Shown here: piece after piece, positions 1 through 6,756 of the stretch
Layout: each line of letters starts with the position of its first letter
Numbering within the stretch: position 1 is the stretch's first letter
Source of the DNA: Saccharicrinis sp. UBA6048
GTDB taxonomy: Bacteria; Bacteroidota; Bacteroidia; Bacteroidales; Marinilabiliaceae
NCBI GenBank assembly: GCA_002429115.1
Contig: DIYS01000245.1
Location: forward strand, 1-9,708
Direction: 5' to 3'
Length of the DNA: 9,708 bases
Translations under genes and position numbers: made by a program
Notes under the pieces: model-generated
What the model was told of the DNA's origin: nothing
The model's input: only the letters and a program-made list of their open reading frames with translations
Databases searched by the model: none

Positions 1-180
1 CTAGGCACAGATAGATACGATTTGGGGACAGATAGGTATGATTTAGTGACTGATAGCATCTATCTAGACACCGACAGCATCAAGTTAGAGATAGTCAGCA
101 TCGACCTGGACACTGCCAGCATCGATCTGGACGCAGTCAGATACGAATTAGATATAGACAGACTGATACTGGAAACATAA
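1..180 (+). CDS. C-terminal end of a heptapeptide-repeat protein (partial, 5' end outside window)
   Basis: Frame 1 is open from the window edge to a TAA at 178-180. It reads as eight consecutive 7-residue units of the form [T/I/A]-x-[R/S]-[Y/I/L]-x-L-[D/E/G/V], for example TDRYDLG, TDSIYLD and TASIDLD, each from a 21-bp unit (7-27, 28-48 and so on to 154-174). Evidence that this is coding: the sixth residue is Leu in all eight units but is written with four codons (ttg, tta, cta, ctg), and by my hand count third codon positions differ between neighbouring units about twice as often as first or second positions. Hydrophobic residues fall at unit positions 4 and 6, an i/i+2 spacing that suits repeated beta strands better than a coiled coil. 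The stop lies 9 nt before the next start, so the two genes may be co-transcribed. No family is recognised. The alternative is a non-coding minisatellite that happens to be open; Bacteroidota intergenic repeats can mimic ORFs. Confidence 0.5.
   Translation, partial: LGTDRYDLGTDRYDLVTDSIYLDTDSIKLEIVSIDLDTASIDLDAVRYELDIDRLILET
7..174 (+). repeat. 21-bp tandem repeat, eight degenerate units
   Basis: Eight 21-bp units run without indels from 7 to 174. The best conserved core is around AGCATC and AGATAC in the middle of each unit; the ends vary. Units 1 and 2 differ at only 4 of 21 positions, units 5 and 6 at 4 of 21. The array probably continues upstream of the window, since its first unit is preceded by CTAGGC, which fits the end of another unit. 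Confidence 0.75.
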
Positions 181-189
181 ACCATCATT

Positions 190-1041
190 ATGAAATTAAC
201 CACAGACCAACTTCAAACATTAGCAAAACTGGCCATCGATGCCGCCACCAAAGCCGGTGAAATGATTCAGGCTAGATGCAAAGAAACCTTCGACATTTAC
301 AATAAAGAAGCGGGTTCTAGTAAAGCATCACAGGTATTTACCGAAGTTGACTTACTAAGTGAGCAAATTATTATCAACCACCTCTCGCCCACCCTCGAAA
401 AATTTGATTTAGGCCTCTTAAGCGAGGAACGCACAGATGACAATTCCCGCTTTGAGAAAGATTACTTCTGGTGCATTGATCCCTTGGACGGAACACTTCC
501 GTTTATTGAGCAGCAGATCGGATATTCAGTCTCCATTGCACTGGTCGCACAAAATGGCATTCCACAAATTGGGGTGATATTCGATCCTTGCACAAACACA
601 CTTTATCATGCCATAAAAGGCGGTGGCGTTTTCAAAAACAAGCAACCGTGGCTCATTAATGACCCTTCATCAGATTTTACCCTGGTGTGCGATCGAAGCT
701 TTTTACAGCATAAACGATACGATCACATCACCGATCAGTTAAAATCAAATTTTGGTGATATAGCAATTATCTCCCAGGGAGGTGCCGCAATGAATGCCAT
801 GTGGGTACTCGAAAGAAATCCGGCCTGCTACTTTAAAATTCCTAAGAAAGAAGATGGTGGTGGCAGCCTCTGGGACTTTGCTGCATCGGCATGTATCTAT
901 AATGAATTGGGCGCATTGGCCTCTGATTTTGACGGTCAGCCTTTAGATCTAAACCGGTATGACTCCACTTTTATGAATCACGAAGGCATTTTCTACACAA
1001 CTAATAAGGATTTATTTACAGAGGTAAAGCAACTATTGTAA
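190..1041 (+). CDS. inositol monophosphatase-family phosphatase (IMPase/CysQ-like)
   Basis: A 283-residue protein of the Mg2+-dependent, Li+-sensitive phosphatase fold, close to the usual family length. The metal and catalytic residues are visible in order: SEE with Glu79/Glu80, the DPLDGT motif at 97-102 (Asp97, Asp100, Thr102), a GVIFDP strand near 128-133, the AIKGGGVFKN loop at 141-150, and the late WDF motif with Asp229 at 228-230. No signal peptide is seen, so it is probably cytoplasmic. Substrates in this family include inositol monophosphate, 3'-phosphoadenosine 5'-phosphate and fructose 1,6-bisphosphate. The usual GTxNF is GTLPF here and the segment before WDF is Gly-rich (EDGGGSLWDF), so I would not assign the substrate. 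No strong ribosome-binding site is visible in the 9-nt gap after the upstream stop. Downstream lies a heptanucleotide array and no ordinary hairpin terminator. Confidence 0.88.
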   Translation: MKLTTDQLQTLAKLAIDAATKAGEMIQARCKETFDIYNKEAGSSKASQVFTEVDLLSEQIIINHLSPTLEKFDLGLLSEERTDDNSRFEKDYFWCIDPLDGTLPFIEQQIGYSVSIALVAQNGIPQIGVIFDPCTNTLYHAIKGGGVFKNKQPWLINDPSSDFTLVCDRSFLQHKRYDHITDQLKSNFGDIAIISQGGAAMNAMWVLERNPACYFKIPKKEDGGGSLWDFAASACIYNELGALASDFDGQPLDLNRYDSTFMNHEGIFYTTNKDLFTEVKQLL

Positions 1042-1043
1042 TA

Positions 1044-1176
1044 GTCATCAATCCTCCGTCTTCCGTCATCAGTCTTCGGTCACCCGTCTTCCGTCATCAG
1101 TCTTCGGTCTCTTCACTCTTCACTCTTCACTCTTCACTTTTCACTTTTCACTTTTCACTAATGACTACTCACTATT
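1044..1176. repeat. heptanucleotide tandem array A (19 units of 7 bp)
   Basis: From 1044 to 1176 the sequence divides into 19 units of exactly 7 bp with no indel. The first half is GTCTTCC, GTCATCA and GTCTTCG type; the second is CACTCTT three times and CACTTTT three times, ending in CACTAAT, GACTACT and CACTATT. A 28-bp higher-order period is visible (1058-1085 against 1086-1113, differing only in the final unit). The plus strand is pyrimidine-rich and G-poor. The array fills the whole gap between the convergent IMPase-family and DUF5723 genes and overlaps the TAG stop of the latter (1172-1174). No hairpin terminator lies in the gap. Confidence 0.9.
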
Positions 1177-2512
1177 CTTTAATCGGAATATGAACACCAA
1201 AATAAACAATATCCTGTCCTGATCCTGTTTTCATCAACGAACTTAAAAGGCTGGATGAGCCAATGAAGAAATTTCGGTATCGACCTGCTAAGCCCATGCT
1301 CCATCCCAGTACATTTGAATGAGTAATTGGTAAAAAAGCGCCCCAATCCTTAGTCTCATATCGTACGGTCACATTACTTCGCCATACACTCCGGGTTATC
1401 AAGCGAACCGTTGACGTATAATAGTTAGGACTATGCACAACCGTACCATTTACAAACCAATTGGGTTTAATACAATAGTCGATATTTGCTGCCAGGGTTA
1501 ATGGCAACCTTGTTTTAAAACTACCGCCTGTATTTTTTTCAATATCGATGGATTTTTCTATTGAATCCTTCAGAGCTTCCAGTGTTTGTATGCCCTCAAA
1601 ACGACTATATGGCACATCGTCCATACTTACAAAGTAAGAGGCTTGTCTTTTTGTTTTGCTGTGCTTAATACTTCCAAAATCAGCTAAAACCACGCCAACC
1701 TTATACTTGTATGGCATACCACGCATTTTTTGTTCATCCGTCACGTGTGAATAGCTCAAGCCAATATCAGTACCTATACCAAAATCACCCGACTGCTCAA
1801 TAATATCACCACCATCAATGGTTTTACCTAAACTCTCATTAAAGCCATAGGACATCTTCATATCCAGATGAGCGATATGTTCTTTATCGAACATGACATC
1901 AACATCTTCCAGCTGCAGGTAGCCAGCTCCTAAGCCATGTAAAAACTTCAATACAATACCACCGGTTAATAAATGATGGTCATCCTTATACAAAACGGTG
2001 GACCAGGCTGCGTTGTATTCGACCCATCCATTTACAAGCGACCTGAAATATTCATCTTTAATATCTTCCAGCCCTTCAGGGTTACTTATTCCTTTAAAGA
2101 GTTTTATAAAATCATCGTTTGAAGAATTATATACACCATCTGCCCGCACACTGGTGCTTAATCCAAAGGAATGTCGTTCGTTTAGTTTGTATGTGATCGA
2201 TGGCAGAATAAATCGGGCTTTCAGGTATAAAAGTGATTCTTCTGATCCAAGAAAATACTTTAAATCATGAAAGCCGAATTTCTCCAATGTTCCCCAAAAG
2301 TCATTGTCCGCAAAACTTTGTCCACTCAAAATTCCTGCCTGCGCTGATAAAAGATGGATGTTCCATTTAGCAGAATCCCTGACTAATTCGGCAGGCTGAT
2401 TAATCATACCAACAAAGGGCAGATAGGGACTTGTATGCACACCTGTAAATTCCTGAGCCTTTAAATTTGTCAGGCTAACGGCTATTAATATGGTAATGAT
2501 TACTCGCTTCAT
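1172..2512 (-). CDS. DUF5723-type exported protein, probable outer-membrane beta barrel
   Basis: A 446-residue protein with a clear Sec signal peptide: MKR, a hydrophobic core (VIITILIAVSLTNL), then a likely cut after Ala19 in LKA-QEF. The mature part opens with a segment resembling other DUF5723 proteins of Bacteroidota (PYLPFVGMINQPAELVRDSAKWNIHLLSAQAGI, about 29-61 in shorter pieces), then many amphipathic, aromatic-rich stretches separated by Gly/Asn/Asp turns, as in porin-like barrels, and ends with the strand-like YFGVHIPIKE. I infer an outer-membrane location. No enzymatic or transport role is known to me for the family. It is a single gene, convergent with the IMPase-family gene across the 7-bp array and divergent from arfB. 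A degenerate TATTTTCG-like box lies upstream but is too weak to call. Confidence 0.75.
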   Translation of the reverse strand: MKRVIITILIAVSLTNLKAQEFTGVHTSPYLPFVGMINQPAELVRDSAKWNIHLLSAQAGILSGQSFADNDFWGTLEKFGFHDLKYFLGSEESLLYLKARFILPSITYKLNERHSFGLSTSVRADGVYNSSNDDFIKLFKGISNPEGLEDIKDEYFRSLVNGWVEYNAAWSTVLYKDDHHLLTGGIVLKFLHGLGAGYLQLEDVDVMFDKEHIAHLDMKMSYGFNESLGKTIDGGDIIEQSGDFGIGTDIGLSYSHVTDEQKMRGMPYKYKVGVVLADFGSIKHSKTKRQASYFVSMDDVPYSRFEGIQTLEALKDSIEKSIDIEKNTGGSFKTRLPLTLAANIDYCIKPNWFVNGTVVHSPNYYTSTVRLITRSVWRSNVTVRYETKDWGAFLPITHSNVLGWSMGLAGRYRNFFIGSSSLLSSLMKTGSGQDIVYFGVHIPIKE

Positions 2513-2737
2513 GTTACATACAAAATAAACGAAAATAACCTTTATAGACTAGATATTTGGTGGCAATTGTATTTAATGATCATTACTACATTAGTAGCAT
2601 AGTTCTGATAGACCAGATAAATAGCGGTAATTATTAACAACCTTCAATTATATAAGTATCGTCATATACTATAATCTATGAAGAAAATAACAATGACAGT
2701 TATTTGACTAACTTTACTTACCAAAACACGATGTAAC

Positions 2738-2745
2738 TATATTTC
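2738..2745 (+). promoter_or_regulatory. possible -7 box of arfB (TATATTTC)
   Basis: The box matches the Bacteroidota TAnnTTTG consensus at 5 of 6 fixed positions and ends 3 nt before the arfB ATG. If real, the transcript would be leaderless or nearly so. No TTG or TTTG -33 element is seen at the expected spacing; a TTTG at 2703-2706 is too far upstream. Weak call. Confidence 0.3.
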
Positions 2746-2748
2746 CAC

Positions 2749-3165
2749 ATGACTATTGAACAGCTTAAACACCGGCATATTCATTCAGAAGCCTACTATA
2801 CCACATCACGTAGCAGCGGACCTGGCGGGCAAAATGTGAATAAGGTTAATTCACGTGTTGAATTGCATTTTAATGTCGAACAGTCAATACTGCTCTCGGA
2901 ACTCGAAAAGACAAGAATTATGGCAGCTCTTGCCAACAAAATTACGCAACAGGGTGAGTTGATCATAGCTGTGCAGGATAGCCGTTCTCAGCTTCATAAT
3001 AAACAGCTGGCCACGGAGCGCTTTTACAGTCTAATAGCTGCCGCTCTCAAACCCCGAAAGAAACGCATTCCATCCAAACGAACCAAGGCATCCGTTGAAC
3101 GTCGCCTGTTAAAAAAGAAACAAGTATCTGCTAAAAAAGCAGATCGGCGATTTAGGACCGAATAA
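2749..3165 (+). CDS. arfB: ArfB-type peptidyl-tRNA hydrolase, ribosome rescue factor
   Basis: A 138-residue stand-alone release-factor catalytic domain. The GGQ motif sits at residues 26-28 within SGPGGQNVNKV (23-33), followed by the conserved SRVELHFNV strand (35-43). The C-terminal tail from about residue 101 is strongly basic (KPRKKRIPSKR, then RRLLKKK and KKADRRF). In ArfB/YaeJ this tail enters the empty mRNA channel of stalled ribosomes, and the GGQ loop hydrolyses peptidyl-tRNA on non-stop complexes. Length matches the family (about 140) and the codon-recognition domains of RF1/RF2 are absent, which separates it from prfA and prfB. The ATG at 2749 places the GGQ at the usual distance from the N-terminus. 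It stands alone: its upstream neighbour is divergent and its downstream neighbour appears to have its own promoter. Confidence 0.93.
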   Translation: MTIEQLKHRHIHSEAYYTTSRSSGPGGQNVNKVNSRVELHFNVEQSILLSELEKTRIMAALANKITQQGELIIAVQDSRSQLHNKQLATERFYSLIAAALKPRKKRIPSKRTKASVERRLLKKKQVSAKKADRRFRTE

Positions 3166-3191
3166 CTAATCGACCCTTCAAAAACAATGTT

Positions 3192-3214
3192 ATGATTGTG
3201 GCACTAACAATCAT
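3192..3214. promoter_or_regulatory. 8-bp inverted repeat: arfB terminator or operator of the next gene
   Basis: ATGATTGT at 3192-3199 and ACAATCAT at 3207-3214 form a perfect 8-bp inverted repeat around a 7-nt loop, followed by CATTTT. It lies 27 nt after the arfB stop and just upstream of the TACCTTTG promoter box at 3224. It could be a modest hairpin terminator for arfB or a dimer-binding operator for the following gene; the T-run is short, so I cannot decide. Confidence 0.45.
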
Positions 3215-3223
3215 CATTTTACT

Positions 3224-3231
3224 TACCTTTG
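3224..3231 (+). promoter_or_regulatory. -7 promoter box TACCTTTG for the 157-aa protein gene
   Basis: An exact match to the Bacteroidota sigma consensus TAnnTTTG. It ends 24 nt before the ATG at 3256, giving an expected leader of about 18 nt. A TTG at 3196-3198 is the only nearby -33 candidate, and its 25-nt spacing is somewhat long. The box overlaps the TTG at 3229-3231, which rules against that codon as the translation start. Confidence 0.6.
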
Positions 3232-3255
3232 CCGTTTATAAAATACACCAACAAA

Positions 3256-3729
3256 ATGAATGATATTACATTAGGTCAGGGACTTGGAGCGATAAAATTT
3301 GGCTTAAACAGAAAAGACATTGAGCAATTACTGGGTGACCCAAGTGAAATTGAACCAATGGCCGGCGATCAGGACTCGGGTGCTATGGAAGCCTGGCATT
3401 ACGACGACAAGCATCTTTCTTTATCGTTTGAAGAAGATTGCGATTGGCGCCTGACATCTATCACAAGTGCATCACCTGAAGTATTGCTCGAAGGCATCGA
3501 TTTGATTGGCTTAAGCCAGGGCGAAGTCATGGAGCAGATGGAAGTATTTAATCTTGGTGAATTTGATTTGGAAGACCTGTCCAATGATGTGTTGCCAAAT
3601 CAAATGCTAGCGGCCAATTCTGATTTCAGCCTCAACCTGTTTTTCGATCATGATTTACTGACGGAAATTCAATGGGGTCCATTTTGGGATGATGATAAAG
3701 AACAACCAATCTGGCCGGAAGACAACTAA
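3256..3729 (+). CDS. acidic conserved-looking protein of unknown function (157 aa)
   Basis: I do not recognise the family. The reading frame could be extended to a TTG at 3229, but that codon lies inside the TACCTTTG promoter box, so I place the start at the ATG at 3256, giving 157 residues beginning MNDITLGQGLG. The protein is soluble, with no signal peptide or membrane segment, and very acidic (many Asp and Glu, ending WDDDKEQPIWPEDN). The N-terminus, GLGAIKFGLNRKDIEQLLGDPSEI, has the GxIKFGxxxxxVxxxLGxP pattern found in several small alpha/beta proteins. Trp-rich spots (AWHYDD, IQWGPFWDDD) suggest a compact fold. Its last 4 bases overlap the stop of the convergent tilS gene, so neither gene has its own terminator there. 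Confidence 0.7.
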   Translation: MNDITLGQGLGAIKFGLNRKDIEQLLGDPSEIEPMAGDQDSGAMEAWHYDDKHLSLSFEEDCDWRLTSITSASPEVLLEGIDLIGLSQGEVMEQMEVFNLGEFDLEDLSNDVLPNQMLAANSDFSLNLFFDHDLLTEIQWGPFWDDDKEQPIWPEDN

Positions 3730-5048
3730 GTCAGTTTAATCTCAAGGATATTTTTGGTGCGCGTCGTCACCTTAAAACGGTCGTCGATGCGCTTACCTAT
3801 GATCCACACAATGGCTTCTCCGCTAATCATCAGCCAGGCATCCTCCTTATCTTTCAGCGAATACTTCTCATCGATGAAGAAATCGCTCACTTTCTTAAAG
3901 CCATTCATACCGAGCGGCATAAAAGCATCGCCCTGCTCCCACTTACGCACCAATAGTGGTAAATCAATCTGATCAGCATCCAAATGAATCAGTTTGGCAT
4001 CTCTTGAGAATTTAAAATCCTTTGGCTTGGCATATGTACTTAATTCCAGCTTTAGCTCCGAATCATTCATACCTTCTTCCACCCAGAAATGATCAACGCC
4101 GGGCATGGTCTTAGGCAATACCAGTATATTATGCCGATCCTTAATTAAGCGATGTGAGGCACTAAAAAACTGCTTACCAGATGTCCCATGAAGGTGCTTA
4201 ATAAGCTCAGCCACTTGTGCCGAACCAAAGCCATAAGCATGCAGCACATTAAAAAGAATGGTTTGAAAATGAGGATAATTCTCCAACTTGGAAATCGGAA
4301 TAATCACTTTATCATCTTCATCCACCATATCGGTTGCCTTAAATCGAGCCACTTCATATTCAAGCATGGTTTCGGCATCCTTCAGGTGCGTCATATTGTT
4401 CAACATGGTTTCAAAGAAAGACGGATTGATATCTTCCAACACAGGAATGATCTCATGCCTGATCTTATTTCTGGTAAACTTAGTATCATCGTTTGAGGCA
4501 TCGTGACAATAGGCTATTCCATGTTGTTCACAATAGTACTCAATCTCTTTGCGCTTTAGTCCCAACAATGGGCGTACAACATTTCCATTTCGGTAGTTAA
4601 TGCCACTCAAACCTTTTAAGCCGGTACCACGCACCAGGTTCAGAAAAAATGTTTCAATGGAATCATTGCCGTGATGGCCGGTTGCAATCACATCGTATCT
4701 GGTAGACTGTAACAGTTCATTAAACCAATTATACCTTAAATCGCGTGCAGCCATTTCAATAGAAATACCTTGCTCCTGCGCATATTTTTGGGTTTCAAAT
4801 CTGGTCTTTAAAAGTTTTATATTATTCTCTTCACAATAACGAGTGACCAACTCTTCATCCCTGTCAGAATCATCACCACGCAGCTTAAAGTTACAATGTG
4901 CGGCAACTACATCATAATTCATATTGAGCAAATGAAGAATTGCCATTGAGTCGGCGCCTCCACTCACAGCCACAATGATCAATGCACCAATTTCCACCTG
5001 GCACTTTTCGGATAAAACCTGCTGAATATATTCTGAAGTAAGCTCCAT
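3726..5048 (-). CDS. tilS: tRNA(Ile)-lysidine synthetase TilS
   Basis: A 440-residue enzyme that uses ATP and lysine to convert C34 of the CAU-anticodon tRNA-Ile to lysidine, switching its decoding from AUG to AUA. The PP-loop ATP-binding motif SGGADS is at 29-34, and HHGNDSIET (125-133) is the Bacteroidota form of the usual HHxDDQxET. RNKIRHEIIPVL (193-204) is the conserved helix after the nucleotide-binding domain. The C-terminal TilS_C domain is present from about residue 365 (VRKWEQGDAFMPLGM, KKVSDFF, GKRIDDRFKVT). Length matches the full two-domain form. The start ATG lies one base after the pabB stop, so the gene is translated from the pabB message, probably by coupling. Its 3' end overlaps the convergent 157-aa protein gene by 4 nt. 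Confidence 0.96.
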   Translation of the reverse strand: MELTSEYIQQVLSEKCQVEIGALIIVAVSGGADSMAILHLLNMNYDVVAAHCNFKLRGDDSDRDEELVTRYCEENNIKLLKTRFETQKYAQEQGISIEMAARDLRYNWFNELLQSTRYDVIATGHHGNDSIETFFLNLVRGTGLKGLSGINYRNGNVVRPLLGLKRKEIEYYCEQHGIAYCHDASNDDTKFTRNKIRHEIIPVLEDINPSFFETMLNNMTHLKDAETMLEYEVARFKATDMVDEDDKVIIPISKLENYPHFQTILFNVLHAYGFGSAQVAELIKHLHGTSGKQFFSASHRLIKDRHNILVLPKTMPGVDHFWVEEGMNDSELKLELSTYAKPKDFKFSRDAKLIHLDADQIDLPLLVRKWEQGDAFMPLGMNGFKKVSDFFIDEKYSLKDKEDAWLMISGEAIVWIIGKRIDDRFKVTTRTKNILEIKLT

Positions 5049-5049
5049 A

Positions 5050-6351
5050 CTATTGTTCGATATTAAACACTTTCATAATGGCCGATGCCTTTAGCAAGCA
5101 CTCGTCGTATTCCTTTTGCGGATCCGATTGATTGGTAATGGCTCCACCAACCATAAACGACGCCAATTGCTTCTTTTGGTTGTACATGATGCTTCGAATC
5201 ACCACGTTGAAATCAAAGTCGCCTTCCGGTGTTACGTAGCCCACTGTTCCGCTATATAAGCCACGCTTTGTTTGTTCGTATTTTTCAATGAGCTCCATGG
5301 CACTGATCTTTGGTGCCCCGGTCATTGAGCCCATCGGAAACGTCGCTTGAATCACATCAAACCAATTTTTATCATCTGCCAGTTCAGCCGAAATGGTAGA
5401 TATCATCTGATGTACCTGCTTAAATGAATAGATGCCGCACAACTCGTCCACAGCCACCGAACCACGCTGTGCAACACGCGACATATCATTACGAACGAGA
5501 TCGGTGATCATGATATTTTCGGCTTGCTCTTTTTCTGAGTTATTCAGATAGCGCTTATTGGCACTGTCGATAAATGGATTTTTATCGCGAGGTGATGTTC
5601 CTTTTATTGGTTGCGAGATAATACGACGACCATCTTTTTTGATGTAGCGCTCCGGTGAGGCACCCATCAAAAACTTATCGTGGTACTTAATAAACGACGA
5701 AAAGGGTGTTGGTGATACTTCCTTCAATCGTTTATACACACATTGCGGCGTAACATTCACATCCTGGATGAAGAATTCCATGCAATAGTTTAACTCATAG
5801 ATATCGCCACGCTGTATGTGCCACAGTACTTTTTCTATCGCCTCTAAATACTCTTTGTGCGAAATCTGGTGATTTAGCTTTACTTCACCCAAATCTTCCT
5901 CCACGGTACATACCGAATCAAAATCGGACAAATATTCTCGTACCGAACTTTCATCATCGTACTCAGCCAGGTAGCCCACTTTCCAACCCTCACTATTCTT
6001 TAAAATCAAGTAACGTGGACGAAAGAAGTACAACTCAGGCATCTCAATCTTATCCTGATTCTCTGATGACAACTTCTCCAGTTGGTTTTTAGCGTCGTAA
6101 GCTATAAAGCCAAGTATCCAGTCGTTATATTGGTCGTGAAATTTCTTTAGCTGATGTAAGTCGTGAGTACATTCGCCAGCACTCTGCAACCCGGCAATAA
6201 AATCATAGTTTTTATTACTCCCCACGCACGATGGAGTTTCAAAACCATTGCCATCCAACACCACAGTAACACCTTCATTACGCGAAGCATAACAAATGCG
6301 CTGTTTAAACAACTGCTCGTCAACCGGGCTTATATCAAGATATTTACGCAT
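5050..6351 (-). CDS. pabB: aminodeoxychorismate synthase component I (PabB)
   Basis: A 433-residue chorismate-binding enzyme that aminates chorismate to 4-amino-4-deoxychorismate, the first step toward p-aminobenzoate and folate, using ammonia from a separate glutaminase (PabA) not encoded here. Motifs in order: RGDIYELNYC (181-190), GASPERYI (230-237), PIKGTSPRD (248-256), ITDLVRND (282-289), GSMTGAPK (341-348), and GGAITNQSD with DPQKEYDE near 402-417. Lys250 in PIKGT is the diagnostic nucleophile of PabB; anthranilate synthase TrpE has Ala there. The N-terminal domain is short, as is usual in this phylum. First gene of a pabB-tilS pair (1-nt gap). A TATTTTTG box ends only 4 nt before the ATG, suggesting a leaderless message. 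Confidence 0.94.
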   Translation of the reverse strand: MRKYLDISPVDEQLFKQRICYASRNEGVTVVLDGNGFETPSCVGSNKNYDFIAGLQSAGECTHDLHQLKKFHDQYNDWILGFIAYDAKNQLEKLSSENQDKIEMPELYFFRPRYLILKNSEGWKVGYLAEYDDESSVREYLSDFDSVCTVEEDLGEVKLNHQISHKEYLEAIEKVLWHIQRGDIYELNYCMEFFIQDVNVTPQCVYKRLKEVSPTPFSSFIKYHDKFLMGASPERYIKKDGRRIISQPIKGTSPRDKNPFIDSANKRYLNNSEKEQAENIMITDLVRNDMSRVAQRGSVAVDELCGIYSFKQVHQMISTISAELADDKNWFDVIQATFPMGSMTGAPKISAMELIEKYEQTKRGLYSGTVGYVTPEGDFDFNVVIRSIMYNQKKQLASFMVGGAITNQSDPQKEYDECLLKASAIMKVFNIEQ

Positions 6352-6355
6352 CCTG

Positions 6356-6363
6356 CAAAAATA
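6356..6363 (-). promoter_or_regulatory. -7 promoter box TATTTTTG of the pabB-tilS operon
   Basis: Read on the minus strand, this is an exact match to TAnnTTTG, ending 4 nt before the pabB ATG (6351). Transcription starting at the usual few bases downstream would begin at or next to the ATG. No clear TTG -33 element is seen 19-21 nt upstream. Confidence 0.55.
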
Positions 6364-6571
6364 AGAAAAAACCTTTGTCGGGCATGGAGCAGTGAAATGA
6401 TTGTTATCAAATGAGTGTTGAGTTTAACTCCATATTCTCACAATAAAAAAAAGGTATGGCAAAATTTAATTTCAATAGATTACCACCGAATCACGATGAA
6501 AACTAAGTCTTTTTTTAACGAAACATACAAAAGTCTTTACTCTATTCAAAACAACTATTTTGCAGAGCGAT

Positions 6572-6704
6572 GGCCCGTCCCATTGGCGAGCCAGTGGAGG
6601 TGTGAATAATAAATAATTTAGCAGAACATCAAAGGGGTTTACCCTACTTTGATAGTGAAGCTTATTATTTATTAGAGCGTGTTGAAGCATCAATGGGACT
6701 AGCC
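6572..6704. repeat. 133-bp composite imperfect palindrome (possible MITE-like element or structured RNA)
   Basis: Four nested inverted segments share one centre. From outside in: GGC (6572-6574) with GCC (6702-6704) and, after a 2-nt mismatch, GTCCCATTG (6577-6585) with CAATGGGAC (6691-6699); TAATAAATAAT (6607-6617) with ATTATTTATTA (6664-6674); ATCAAAG (6628-6634) with CTTTGAT (6647-6653); then GGG (6635-6637) with CCC (6642-6644), closing a TTTA loop. That makes about 33 paired positions. I see no flanking direct repeat, so mobility is unproven. Confidence 0.65.
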
Positions 6705-6710
6705 TTTTTC

Positions 6711-6739
6711 TTTCCTTTTTTGGCAATGAAAAAAGGAAA
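6711..6739. repeat. 11-bp perfect inverted repeat
   Basis: TTTCCTTTTTT (6711-6721) and AAAAAAGGAAA (6729-6739) pair perfectly around the 7-nt loop GGCAATG. Neither strand has a T-run after the stem, so it is not a standard intrinsic terminator. It sits between the palindrome and the FKBP terminator. Confidence 0.7.
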
Positions 6740-6756
6740 ACCCGTCTGGTAAAGAC

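Noticed and set aside
1044..1176. Possibility that the direct repeats are a CRISPR array
   Set aside because: Units are 7 bp with no unique spacers and no cas genes nearby.
1998..2270. Plus-strand 90-codon frame inside the DUF5723 gene, and similar antisense frames inside tilS, era and the 157-aa gene
   Set aside because: Each lies wholly within a well-supported gene on the other strand and lacks any family signature.
2678..2707. ATG reading MKKITMTVI then stop, like the start of a signal peptide
   Set aside because: Only nine codons, no continuation in another frame that looks secretory; most likely chance in AT-rich DNA.
5050..6351. Assignment of the chorismate-binding enzyme as TrpE or a salicylate/isochorismate synthase
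   Set aside because: The PIKGT motif with Lys250 marks aminodeoxychorismate synthase; TrpE has PIAGT, and there is no trp neighbour.
6570..6605. Mini-ORF MARPIGEPVEV at the left arm of the palindrome, considered as a leader peptide
   Set aside because: It lies on the plus strand with no downstream plus-strand gene to regulate.
6415..6726. Open frames of 64 (+) and 84 (-) codons in the 461-nt gap
   Set aside because: They overlap each other and the composite palindrome, have no recognisable domain and no promoter or ribosome-binding site.
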